A DNA stretch of 64,000 nucleotides from Anabaena sphaerica FACHB-251 (GTDB lineage Bacteria; Cyanobacteriota; Cyanobacteriia; Cyanobacteriales; Nostocaceae). Made by a program: the position numbers and the translations under genes. The notes beneath the pieces are model-generated. The model saw only the letters and a program-made list of their open reading frames with translations, was not told where the DNA came from and searched no databases. The DNA lies in contig NZ_JACJQU010000008.1 in assembly GCF_014696825.1 (NCBI RefSeq), positions 62,001 through 126,000 of the forward strand, written 5' to 3'. This document shows positions 27,760 to 36,344 of this stretch, one piece after another. Within the stretch, counting starts at the first letter, position 1. Each line of letters opens with the position of its first letter.

Positions 27760-30700
27760 CTAACGCCCCTTGCTATCTTCGTTTAACGAAGATAACTTAA
27801 TCCGCCGACTTTCACGTGATAATGGTACTAAAACTGGGGCTTGACTTTGAGCATTGCTTTCTTTAAAGCTTTCCACTATCTTAGATAGTTGTGCAATTGT
27901 TGATGCTTCAAATACACTCCGCAAAGGTAACTCCACACGCAAAACATCACGCACTCTAGAGACAAGCTGAGTTGCCAGTAATGAATGACCGCCTAATTCA
28001 AAGAAATTATCATAAATTCCTACGTGCTTAAGTCCCAAAACCTCAGCAAAAATTTTCACCAACACTTGTTCGACAGGAGTCCGAGGTGCGATGTAATTTT
28101 CAGACAATTGGGGCTGAATTGCATCATGGAATGCTTTTAAAGCGTGGCGATTAACTTTACCATTAGCTGTTAAAGGTAAAGACTCCAAAACTACAAAAGC
28201 TGATGGCATCATGTACTCAGGCAGTTTTTGTGCTATGTAAGTCTGCAACTGCGGCACTAATTTACGCGCAGCTTTGGCTTGTAAGGGATTATTGGCGTAA
28301 GATTCCCAGGGACGAGAGTGAGTCGTATTATGTGGAAAAATAGCTCTCTTACCTATTTCATCTTGCCTTACAAAAACCACATCATAGCGTCCTTCAATAC
28401 CTGAATGCGACCAGGTAATCTCAACTTTGTAAGGTACATCCAGTGTATAAAAATCTTCTGGTTCTACTCCAAAATCTTCCAGTTCTTGCAAAGCTTTACG
28501 CATTTGACCTACAGTTTTAAAGTTTTCTACGTCTGATAGCCATTCTGCTGTTTTAACAGATGCCATCACCCGTGCATTAGGTACATTATTAATACATAAT
28601 ATTTCTGGTCGATCCTCAATTAATAACTGACGCACTGTTGACACTGTTAAATTATCTTCTGGCCAGTTCAGCACGCAATAATTTTCACTAGTATTAACAG
28701 TTTTGGCATGAATATGAAAAATTACATTGTAACGAAACTCAGTTAACTCATTATGATGTTTTCCCCGCATCAGTTGAATTTGTACATGATTAATCTGCGG
28801 AAGGCGTTGTTTTATGGCATTAAAAAAAGTTGGGTCAATCACCAATTCTGTTTCTTGGAAAATTTGCATTTGAACCCGTTGCTGCAACTCAGAACGGGTG
28901 AGGGAAGGTTCAGCTTGATACAATTGCACTGAGGCATGGAAAGCTGGCAATAGTGGCAAACTACGCACATCTCCTATGAAGATAAAGCCACCCGGAGCAG
29001 TTGCCTTGACAGCACCTTCTAATACACTAATCAAATAATCAATAGTAGGAAAATATTGTACAACTGAGTTCAGAATTACTGCATCAAAAGCGGCTGTTTC
29101 TACTTTCTCAAAGTCAGTAGCCATTTGCTGATACAGTTTGACTTGTGGCATCTCTTGCTTTTCTAACTGCTGCTGAATGTAGTGAAGTGAAACTGAGGAA
29201 AAGTCTGTTCCCCAATATTTAGTGCAGTGAGGTGCAACTCTAAATAAAATTAACCCTGTTCCACAACCAATTTCTAAGACTCGTTTGGGTTGCAAAGCCA
29301 AAATTTGCTCGACTTGGTTATCCACCCACTCACGCATCTGCTCTACTGGAATAGGCTGATTTGTATAACTACTATTCCAGCCGACAATATTTAATTCTGG
29401 ATCGGAATCAACAGGTTGATTATAAGTTTCGTTATAGAGCATCTGCCATTGCAAAACTTGCTCATTCTGCAATTGCATTAATTGCACGTTCTCCTGCTGA
29501 TTGCTGTATTCAGCTTTCGCTATCACATAAGCTACTAGGCGCTTTTCCTGTTCATCCTCACGACTTACTACTACAGTTTTCTGTACTGCTGGATGTTGAC
29601 TCAGTACCGCTTCAATTTCTCCCAATTCAATGCGGTAGCCGCGAATTTTTACCTGCTCGTCGAGACGACCTAAAAATTCAATGCTGCCATCTAATCGATA
29701 GCGAACTAAATCACCTGTTTTATAAAGTTTCGCTTTTAAATTATTAGTAAAAGCATGATAAATAAAGTATTTAGCCGTTAAATCAGGACGGTTTAAATAA
29801 CCTCGTGCTAATCCATGACCGCTTATGTACAACTCTCCTGAAACACCAATGGGTACAGGTTGTAAATGTTTATCTAATATGTAAACTTGTGTATTAGCTA
29901 TCGCCTGACCAATTGCAGGTGCTAAATTATCTTTATTCTTAACAGAAATATGACCAGAAGTTGTAACAACGGTGTTCTCTGTAGGCCCATAATTATTATA
30001 TACTTGGAAGGAGTGCGAAACTAAAGGATATTGATTTAGTTTATCTCCACCTGTAAGCAATATTCGTAAAGCGGCATCTTCAGGAAAATCTAATAACAAA
30101 AACTTTTCTGCTATAGGTGTTGGTAAGAAAGAAATTGTGATTTTTTGCGAGATTAACCAATCTCGGAGATATTCAGGCGATCGCCTGATTTCATCATCTA
30201 CAATATAGATACTTGCTCCAGCACTAAGGTAAGGCCAAATTTCCCAACCACAAGCATCAAAGGCAATCCCGGCTATCTGCGTTACTCGGTCAAGAGGTGA
30301 AACTCTAAAGGCTTTTTGATGCCAAAAAACCAGATTCAATAATCCTCTATGCTCAATTTGTACGCCTTTAGGGTTTCCTGTTGAGCCAGAGGTATAAATG
30401 ACATAAGCAAGGTTGTCTACTGCAACTTCACTAGGAAGATTATCTTCAATTTCTTGAGCAATAATTTTATAATCTTTATCTAAACATATTATGTTTGAAT
30501 TATAGTTTTCCAAACGTTCAAGCCATCGTTCATGAGTTAATAAAACTGAGACTTGAGCATCTTCAAGCATAAAGTTTAAACGTTCAGATGGATAGCTTGG
30601 GTCTAGAGGTACATAAGCTCCACCTGCTTTCAGAATGCCCAACATCCCGATGACCATATCAAAAGAACGTTCTACACAAATCCCTACTAAAACTTCGGTT

Positions 30701-32469
30701 TTCACTCCTAATTTTTTTAGATAATGTGCAAGTTGGTTACTACGTATATTTAACTCTTTGTAGCTGAGTTTATCATCGCCAAATACTAGTGCAGTTTCAT
30801 CAGAATTCTGTTGAGCAACGCTCTCAAATAACTGATGAATACACTTATCTTGAGGATAATCTAACTGAGTATTATTCCATTCAACTAATAGATTATGTCG
30901 CTCAGATTCACTTAAAAGAGATAATTGTGCAATTCGCTGTTCTGGATTTGTAACTATACCTTCAAGTAATGTTTGGAAATGTCCTAACATTCTGGTGATA
31001 GTAGCATCATCAAATAAATCAGTGCTGTATATTACAAAACCACTAATTCCTTCTGAGCTATCTGCCCATAAACTGTTTTGACTATTTGGCTCCCACAAGT
31101 GGAACTCCAAATCAAAGCGTGTTGTTTCCGTCTCAAATGGTAGGGGGCTTAAAGTTAAGCCAGTTAACTCTAATGCTGACATAGGCGCATTTTGCAGAGC
31201 AAACACCACTTGGAAGAGCGGATTTTGATTCAAGTTACGCTCTGGATGCAATTCCTCTACAAGTTTTTCAAAAGGCAAATCTTGGTGAGCATAAGCCCCT
31301 AGAGCTACTTCTTTGACTCGACTCAATAATTCTCGAAAAGTTGGGTTTCCAGTTAAGTCGGTACGCAATACTAAGCTATTGACAAAAAAACCAATTAATC
31401 CTTCAATTTCACTACGGTTGCGATTGGCAATAGGTGAACCGATCGCAATATCTTCTTGTTGTGTGTAGCGGTAAAGTAAAACTTTAAATGCTGATAGTAG
31501 GGTTATAAATAAAGTTACCCCTTCTTGCTGTCCGAGAGCTAAAAGTGCTTCGCTCAAACTTTTTGATAATTGCAGAGGTTGCCTTGCACCCTGGTAAGTT
31601 TGAACAGATGGTCTTGGTCTGTCGGTTGGCAGATTTAATATAGAGATGCCGTCTAATTGCTTCTGCCAGTAACTAAGTTGCTTTTCTAATACTTCCCCTT
31701 GCAACCATTGACGTTGCCAGTATGCAAAGTCTGCATATTGAATTGTCAGTTTCGGTAGAGGAGAAGGCTGATTGCTGGCAAAGGCTGTGTAGAGTGCTGC
31801 TATCTCTTGAATCAGCACCCCAATAGACCAACCATCTGAGACAATGTGGTGCATAGTCAGCAGCAGGATGTATTGTGTCTCATCCAACCATAGCAGTTTT
31901 GCGCGTAGCAACAAATCAGTTGATAAATTGAAAGAACGTTGAGCTTCTTGGGTGGTGAGTCGTCGTGCTTGGATTTCTCGTTCGGCTTGTGGCAGTTGCC
32001 GTAAATCTATTATTGATAAGGGTATTGTTAGCGTGGGATTAATTACTTGAACTGGTTGCCCTGACTGGATGACAACATTGGTGCGTAAAGCTTCGTGTCG
32101 TCGGACAATTTCGTTAAAAGTTTGCTCTAGCGCGGCTTGATTGAGCGAACCTGTTAAATGTAGTGCTAGTGGAATGTTATAGAAAGGATTATTAGGGATT
32201 AATTGGTCAAGAAACCACAGCCTTTGTTGAGCAAAGGAGAGGGGAAGATTTCCTAACTGCGAAATAGGTACAAGAGGTGTAAAGTTGAGCTTATTAGTAC
32301 GATTAGTGGCTTTTAAAAATTCAATAATTTCTGATTTACGCTCTTGAATCTTTGTACGCAGTTCTGCCGTCAGAGTTCCTTCGGGCGCGTTACAGCGAAT
32401 CTTTTCATCTTCAATAAAAACTTGAATATCTAAGCTGCAAAGATAAGATAAAAACTCAACCGTATTCAA
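27760..32469 (-). CDS. NRPS module: TubC docking - C - A (Leu code) - N-methyltransferase - PCP
   Basis: About 1,569 residues. Start: TTG 32469 (MNTVEFLSYLCSLDIQVF) is preceded by AGAGGTG; the frame opens at TTG 32487. Domains: TubC-type N-terminal docking (1-55); condensation (about 70-500, HHIVSDG near 206); adenylation (about 525-1010, YTSGSTGNPKG near 690); N-methyltransferase inserted before A10 (about 1020-1330, VLEIGCGTG near 1061); PCP with ELGGHSLLA (Ser near 1495). The specificity residues read DAWFLGNVVK, a published leucine code, so the predicted unit is N-methyl-leucine. The C-terminal tail (LSRESRRIKLSSLNEDSKGR) is of the linear docking type. No thioesterase or epimerase. Confidence 0.93.
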   Translation of the reverse strand: MNTVEFLSYLCSLDIQVFIEDEKIRCNAPEGTLTAELRTKIQERKSEIIEFLKATNRTNKLNFTPLVPISQLGNLPLSFAQQRLWFLDQLIPNNPFYNIPLALHLTGSLNQAALEQTFNEIVRRHEALRTNVVIQSGQPVQVINPTLTIPLSIIDLRQLPQAEREIQARRLTTQEAQRSFNLSTDLLLRAKLLWLDETQYILLLTMHHIVSDGWSIGVLIQEIAALYTAFASNQPSPLPKLTIQYADFAYWQRQWLQGEVLEKQLSYWQKQLDGISILNLPTDRPRPSVQTYQGARQPLQLSKSLSEALLALGQQEGVTLFITLLSAFKVLLYRYTQQEDIAIGSPIANRNRSEIEGLIGFFVNSLVLRTDLTGNPTFRELLSRVKEVALGAYAHQDLPFEKLVEELHPERNLNQNPLFQVVFALQNAPMSALELTGLTLSPLPFETETTRFDLEFHLWEPNSQNSLWADSSEGISGFVIYSTDLFDDATITRMLGHFQTLLEGIVTNPEQRIAQLSLLSESERHNLLVEWNNTQLDYPQDKCIHQLFESVAQQNSDETALVFGDDKLSYKELNIRSNQLAHYLKKLGVKTEVLVGICVERSFDMVIGMLGILKAGGAYVPLDPSYPSERLNFMLEDAQVSVLLTHERWLERLENYNSNIICLDKDYKIIAQEIEDNLPSEVAVDNLAYVIYTSGSTGNPKGVQIEHRGLLNLVFWHQKAFRVSPLDRVTQIAGIAFDACGWEIWPYLSAGASIYIVDDEIRRSPEYLRDWLISQKITISFLPTPIAEKFLLLDFPEDAALRILLTGGDKLNQYPLVSHSFQVYNNYGPTENTVVTTSGHISVKNKDNLAPAIGQAIANTQVYILDKHLQPVPIGVSGELYISGHGLARGYLNRPDLTAKYFIYHAFTNNLKAKLYKTGDLVRYRLDGSIEFLGRLDEQVKIRGYRIELGEIEAVLSQHPAVQKTVVVSREDEQEKRLVAYVIAKAEYSNQQENVQLMQLQNEQVLQWQMLYNETYNQPVDSDPELNIVGWNSSYTNQPIPVEQMREWVDNQVEQILALQPKRVLEIGCGTGLILFRVAPHCTKYWGTDFSSVSLHYIQQQLEKQEMPQVKLYQQMATDFEKVETAAFDAVILNSVVQYFPTIDYLISVLEGAVKATAPGGFIFIGDVRSLPLLPAFHASVQLYQAEPSLTRSELQQRVQMQIFQETELVIDPTFFNAIKQRLPQINHVQIQLMRGKHHNELTEFRYNVIFHIHAKTVNTSENYCVLNWPEDNLTVSTVRQLLIEDRPEILCINNVPNARVMASVKTAEWLSDVENFKTVGQMRKALQELEDFGVEPEDFYTLDVPYKVEITWSHSGIEGRYDVVFVRQDEIGKRAIFPHNTTHSRPWESYANNPLQAKAARKLVPQLQTYIAQKLPEYMMPSAFVVLESLPLTANGKVNRHALKAFHDAIQPQLSENYIAPRTPVEQVLVKIFAEVLGLKHVGIYDNFFELGGHSLLATQLVSRVRDVLRVELPLRSVFEASTIAQLSKIVESFKESNAQSQAPVLVPLSRESRRIKLSSLNEDSKGR

Positions 32470-33162
32470 AATTACACCTCTTCGCAACAGTTGTGACTAG
32501 TAATTAATCTCAATTTTTTATCACACTTATAGCAGCGTATAAATCGTTCCAGGGGATGAAAGTTTCATAACTGTAACTATGATATGGCAGTTCGCTTTGA
32601 TTTTTGGGCGTTGCTGAAACCTTGTAGAGACGTTCCGGCGGAACGTCTCTACAAGAGTTTGGATATCATCAAAAATTATTTTCATACATCAAATCAGCAA
32701 CGCCTGATTTTTGTATCCCTTGGGAGACAACCAAAGAGCCATATATTTTGCCAAAAAATATAAATCTATGTAATCTTGTTCTGTTCCCTGTTAAGAGTTC
32801 CCTCCCCCAAATATCCAATATTTTAGGGTGGTTCAGTCAAATAAAACCTGTAAATACCAAGAAATTATTTGTACTGACGCACCCTACTAACAGCAAATTT
32901 GGGATAATTTGATTTTTGGAGTTCCCTGATTATAAGTTAGGTCGGCGTAAATAATTATCGTTACTCCCGGTAGGAGGCAGGAGGCATAAGGGAAAAGGGT
33001 TTTAGCCTTATTGCCTCTTTTTCACATAGGTTGGTTTTATTGTGCCGACTTACTTAGAGCGATCGCTAATTCACTCCTTCTGGATAAAAGGTGAACTTTT
33101 TGTTAGATCCACCCTGCCTGAAACTTTGTTATCAGGCATATAACAGAGCTAGAGGCTAGTCT
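32470..33162. other. Gene-free stretch of 693 bases packed with inverted-repeat elements
   Basis: Besides the element at 32607 there are two more: about 32823-32887 with ends TTAGGGTGGTTCAGT / TACTGACGCACCCTA, and about 32935-33055 with ends TAAGTTAGGTCGGCGTAAAT / TTTATTGTGCCGACTTACTT. No ORF or RNA gene is seen. It lies between the LEA-like gene and the N-methyl-leucine NRPS gene, which probably has its own promoter here. Confidence 0.6.
32607..32704. mobile_element. MITE-like element with 11-bp inverted ends and 8-bp direct repeats
   Basis: GGCGTTGCTGA at 32607-32617 and TCAGCAACGCC at 32694-32704 are perfect inverted repeats. GATTTTTG flanks both sides (32599-32606 and 32706-32713), a candidate target-site duplication with one extra base at the right. 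The centre holds the 35-bp palindrome CTTGTAGAGACGTTCCGGCG... at 32621-32655, which recurs inside the element at 44287. It is noncoding. Confidence 0.75.
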
Positions 33163-34191
33163 TTATCTGGCCTTGTCTTCAATAATTCCCTTTTCCTTGA
33201 TGATCAAGACTTCTGGTATTGGTGGTATTGGGCGGCCGGAGATACGGGTATCGTTATGCTGATTGTCCTTTTTGGCAGATTCAGCTGCAATTTGGGCAGA
33301 TGACTTAATATCTTGAGCAGCTTCTTTGGCAGATTCGGTTGCGTTCTTGGCCGAGGCTTTCAGGGATTCAGTAGCGTTCTGAGCCGAGGATTTGAGGGAT
33401 TCGGCTGCACTTTTGACAGATGGCTCGACTGCCTTGGCTGTTTCTTTAACTGTTGAGCGAACATCCTTAGCAGCACCTTCAATTTCCTTAGCGACAGCTT
33501 TGGCAGAAGGCCTAATGTCATCAGCAGCGTTTTGAATAGAGTTAGCAGCCCTTTCTACAGAAGGCTGAACACCTTCGATTGTATGTTGAACTGACTCTTT
33601 TACGTCTCTAATCGTAGGTTTGATTTCTTCGGATACATTCCTAACTGCGTCTACTACAGAAGGTTTAGCCTCTCTAACCGTCTGATTGACTGATTCGGCT
33701 ATACCTTTAATAGAAGGCTTGGACTCTTCAACTGTTTGCTGGACGGCTTCTGCTGTCCCTTTGATAGATGGCTTGACTTCTTCAATCGTTTCCTTGGCTG
33801 CCGAGCCTATGTCTTCTATAGAATGTTTAACACCCTCTGCGACAGAGTGGGCAGCATCCCCTAAATTATCTACCGCGCGGTTAACCGTATCAGCAGTTCC
33901 CTTACCAATTATGGCACCAGCAACTGAGCCGGCGACAGCACCGATAATGCCTCCAGAGCGAGCGCCTAGTACACCGCCAATTGCGGCTCCAGCTACCCTA
34001 GCACTAATGCCTGAACCGGAAGAAGAGTCTGATGTTTGTTCTAGCTCGGATTCAGAATTTTCTTCAGCGTGATTTAAAGGCAATTTTTTCTCACTCTCAC
34101 TCCTAACGATCTTTTCCTCGTGGAGGAAAGGATTGGTATCAATTTGGTTAAGAGGTTGCTTGTTGTCATTCATAATACTTTGTACGTTCAA
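33163..34191 (-). CDS. LEA-like repeat protein with glycine-zipper segment, 342 aa
   Basis: Residues about 65-100 form a Gly/Ala-rich membrane-seeking segment (AGAAIGGVLGARSGGIIGAV, then GSVAGAIIGKG) of glycine-zipper type. From about 140 the protein is an array of near-18-residue repeats beginning K/Q/R-P-S/T, such as KPSIKGTAEAVQQTVEES, KPSIKGIAESVNQTVREA and KPTIRDVKESVQHTIEGV, passing into AESLKSSAQNATE-type repeats to about 300. This is the amphipathic-helix composition of late-embryogenesis-abundant and apolipoprotein-like proteins. A protective role in desiccation or membrane stress is inference. Start ATG 34191; a second ATG (M7) gives a slightly shorter form. Confidence 0.65.
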   Translation of the reverse strand: MNVQSIMNDNKQPLNQIDTNPFLHEEKIVRSESEKKLPLNHAEENSESELEQTSDSSSGSGISARVAGAAIGGVLGARSGGIIGAVAGSVAGAIIGKGTADTVNRAVDNLGDAAHSVAEGVKHSIEDIGSAAKETIEEVKPSIKGTAEAVQQTVEESKPSIKGIAESVNQTVREAKPSVVDAVRNVSEEIKPTIRDVKESVQHTIEGVQPSVERAANSIQNAADDIRPSAKAVAKEIEGAAKDVRSTVKETAKAVEPSVKSAAESLKSSAQNATESLKASAKNATESAKEAAQDIKSSAQIAAESAKKDNQHNDTRISGRPIPPIPEVLIIKEKGIIEDKAR

Positions 34192-34266
34192 TTAGCTTTA
34201 TTAATTTAAGGTAACTATTAATCTCGATAATCATCCCTAGCGCAAGGAGTATATATCTACTCATTA

Positions 34267-34659
34267 ATGGTGAACCTGAGTGCAGATCTATTGGGGTCAT
34301 CTGGTGTTCTGGCTCGTGGCACACTGGCAATAATGTTCAGGTTGGACGAAACACAAATACTTGCAACTATTAACGTTCCTGTATTGGTAATGTGTGGGGC
34401 TTCAGATATAGCTAGGACTTACGCAAGATTGAACTCAAAACCTGATTCTTGCGTAGGGGTAATTCATGAATTACCCCTACTTCCGTTCTGTTTTGCGTAA
34501 GTCCTGATAGCGACAAAACCTGTGGCGAGCGATCGCATGAAAGCAGAATTGCCTTATTCTGAACGAGTCACCCTAAAACCAGGTGGACACATGGCATTAA
34601 TGGAACAAAACAAACAATTTGCCGAAGCAGTCAGCACGTTTTGTACTGGCTGCTTATAG
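34267..34659 (+). pseudogene. Alpha/beta-hydrolase C-terminal remnant split by a MITE
   Basis: The fragment reads LDETQILATINVPVLVMCGA then SDIA, and after 99 bases resumes ATKPVASDRMKAELPYSERV, LKPGGHMALMEQNKQFAEAV and ends at the TAG 34657-34659. This is the C-terminal third of an alpha/beta hydrolase, including the catalytic Asp (GASD) and His (GGHM). The N-terminal roughly 200 residues are missing. Removing the inserted element and one copy of its 5-bp target repeat restores the frame exactly. Thus it was already, or has since become, a relic gene. Confidence 0.75.
34413..34506. mobile_element. 94-bp MITE inserted in the hydrolase remnant
   Basis: Terminal inverted repeats AGGACTTACGCAA (34414-34426) and TTGCGTAAGTCCT (34493-34505), flanked by a 5-bp direct repeat ATAGC (34408-34412 and 34507-34511). 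The centre is the palindrome GGGGTAATTCATGAATTACC-type (34457-34478). The ends are a motif common in Nostocales repeats. No transposase is encoded. Confidence 0.85.
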
Positions 34660-34682
34660 CTGGGATCACTACCTGAAGCTTA

Positions 34683-36218
34683 TTAAAGGCTAGATGTACT
34701 TAGCACTTTTTGATTACTTCCAAAGTAAAGTTCGCCCAATTCTTCTAAAAAAATATCCGCCTGCGATTCTGGATTACGAAAGTAGGGATGGATGGGAAGG
34801 AGTTCAGCGCGAGGGCGGGTTTCCGGGGAAGACAAAATCTGCTCAAGCGAAGACAGGTAGTTTTCAGCAGTAGATTCCCAAGTGTAAGTCTTCAACACCC
34901 GTTGCTGACCCACTTGGGCAAAATACTCCCACTCCTGAGCATCACATAGCAACCGCTCTAAGCCGCGTGCAATATCAGCAGGATCTTCTGGGTCAACGAG
35001 TACACCATATTCCTTATTTCCCTGTAGGAAGCTCTCGCTAGGGCCACCGTTCTTGGTTGCTACCACTGGCAAACCTGCGGCTGCTGCTTCTAAGGGAGCA
35101 AGCCCAAAGGGTTCGTAAAGTGCCGTCAGCGCAAATACTGAGCGGCGTTTAACCATAAACCGATAAGCTGCTGCCAGTGACTCTTGAGACTGATCTGACA
35201 AGCTAAAGGCACTGATCTTGCCCCACAAGTCTTTTTCTTTGACCACTTCCCGAATAGGGGCTAATACCTCTTCAGCTATGTCGTCACTAGCCTCCTCTTG
35301 TAAAGGATCGTCTAGCCCCCCTGTAATTAGCATCAAGTTAGCTCGTTCCTGAAGTGTTGGACTCATTGCGAAGGCTTGCACTAGCCCTAATATGTTTTTT
35401 TTCGGCTCTAATCGACTGGATGCTAAGATGACGGGCAAATCTCGACGGGTTTCTGCAATGTCCCGTGCCAATCGCTCCTGAATTAACTCTTCGGTAGCTT
35501 CCTCATTTTCGGAACGTGCCTTTGCACCGAAAATCGAGAAATCTGCTCCCGGTGGAATTACTGCAAAGCGGTTATCGTTGTCTACATCCACTGCACCATT
35601 ATAGACTCGATGAGAATACTGTTCAAAGCGTTCTTGTCGTGTACTGGTGATATTAATGGCCGAGCGATTCATGCTCAGGTGTTCGGCTAAGATGCGATAT
35701 CTGAAATTAAATTGCTCGTCTATTTCCGTGAGATTTTCTGGCGTAACTTCCAGTTTATCCATCTTTTGAGCGCCGAGAGAATGAGCAGTAAAGGTAAAAG
35801 GTATGCCTGTCTCCTCTTCAATTAGAACGCCACACAGTCCTCCATCGCCGTAGTGAGCAGTCATAGCATCAGGTAAGCCACCTCCTTGCTGTTGATAAAA
35901 TTTCAAGATGTTAGGTACCCAATCAACGATCAGATGAGGCCATAACAACTCTTTAGGGAGAAATTCTTTTGGCCCAGCTGGTAAGCGGATAATGCGGACG
36001 TTATCTACCCCTGGATAAGTGTCAATCACTTCAGCAAACTCTGGCCACTCAGGGTCAATAATTTGACGGGTGAGAATATCAACTTTATGACCCATTTGAG
36101 CTATGGCGAGGGCGACTTGCTTAACGTAGATCAGCTGACCCCCAAAATCTGGGTGTTTCGTTATATGACTATTATTTGAATCAAAATTGCCTTGAGGGTT
36201 GAGAAATCCAATATGCAT
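34683..36218 (-). CDS. Sucrose-phosphate-synthase-like GT4 glycosyltransferase
   Basis: A 511-residue GT-B enzyme. The N-terminal domain matches sucrose-phosphate synthase in HIGFLNPQGNFD, HPDFGGQLIYVKQVALAIA, TAHYGDGGLCGVLI and FTFTAHSLGAQKMDKL. The C-terminal domain has LASSRLEPKKNILGLVQAFA and the donor motif ALYEPFGLAPLEAAAAGLPV with the E-x7-E. It lacks a phosphatase domain. Expected reaction: UDP-glucose + fructose-6-phosphate to sucrose-6-phosphate. Sucrose is an osmoprotectant in cyanobacteria. It sits between two NRPS genes, 126 bases downstream of one, and upstream of the LEA-like gene. A tailoring glycosylation role for the peptide is less likely but not excluded. Confidence 0.82.
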   Translation of the reverse strand: MHIGFLNPQGNFDSNNSHITKHPDFGGQLIYVKQVALAIAQMGHKVDILTRQIIDPEWPEFAEVIDTYPGVDNVRIIRLPAGPKEFLPKELLWPHLIVDWVPNILKFYQQQGGGLPDAMTAHYGDGGLCGVLIEEETGIPFTFTAHSLGAQKMDKLEVTPENLTEIDEQFNFRYRILAEHLSMNRSAINITSTRQERFEQYSHRVYNGAVDVDNDNRFAVIPPGADFSIFGAKARSENEEATEELIQERLARDIAETRRDLPVILASSRLEPKKNILGLVQAFAMSPTLQERANLMLITGGLDDPLQEEASDDIAEEVLAPIREVVKEKDLWGKISAFSLSDQSQESLAAAYRFMVKRRSVFALTALYEPFGLAPLEAAAAGLPVVATKNGGPSESFLQGNKEYGVLVDPEDPADIARGLERLLCDAQEWEYFAQVGQQRVLKTYTWESTAENYLSSLEQILSSPETRPRAELLPIHPYFRNPESQADIFLEELGELYFGSNQKVLSTSSL

Positions 36219-36344
36219 AGCCCACTTCCTATTAACTTAAACCCAGCCAAACCGCGTATTTTCCCAATGTTTAAGTTAATCGCTATTGGGGCTGGCGCAC
36301 ATATACCGGATGATATAAATGAAATGGTAGGGTGATATTTTTCC

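Noticed and set aside
33686-34072. 128-aa plus-strand ORF opposite the LEA-like gene
   Set aside because: It is the antisense shadow of a repetitive gene and has no independent signal.
34683-36218. Interpretation of the glycosyltransferase as an NRPS tailoring enzyme
   Set aside because: Its N-terminal motifs match sucrose-phosphate synthases closely, so a sucrose role is preferred; not formally excluded.
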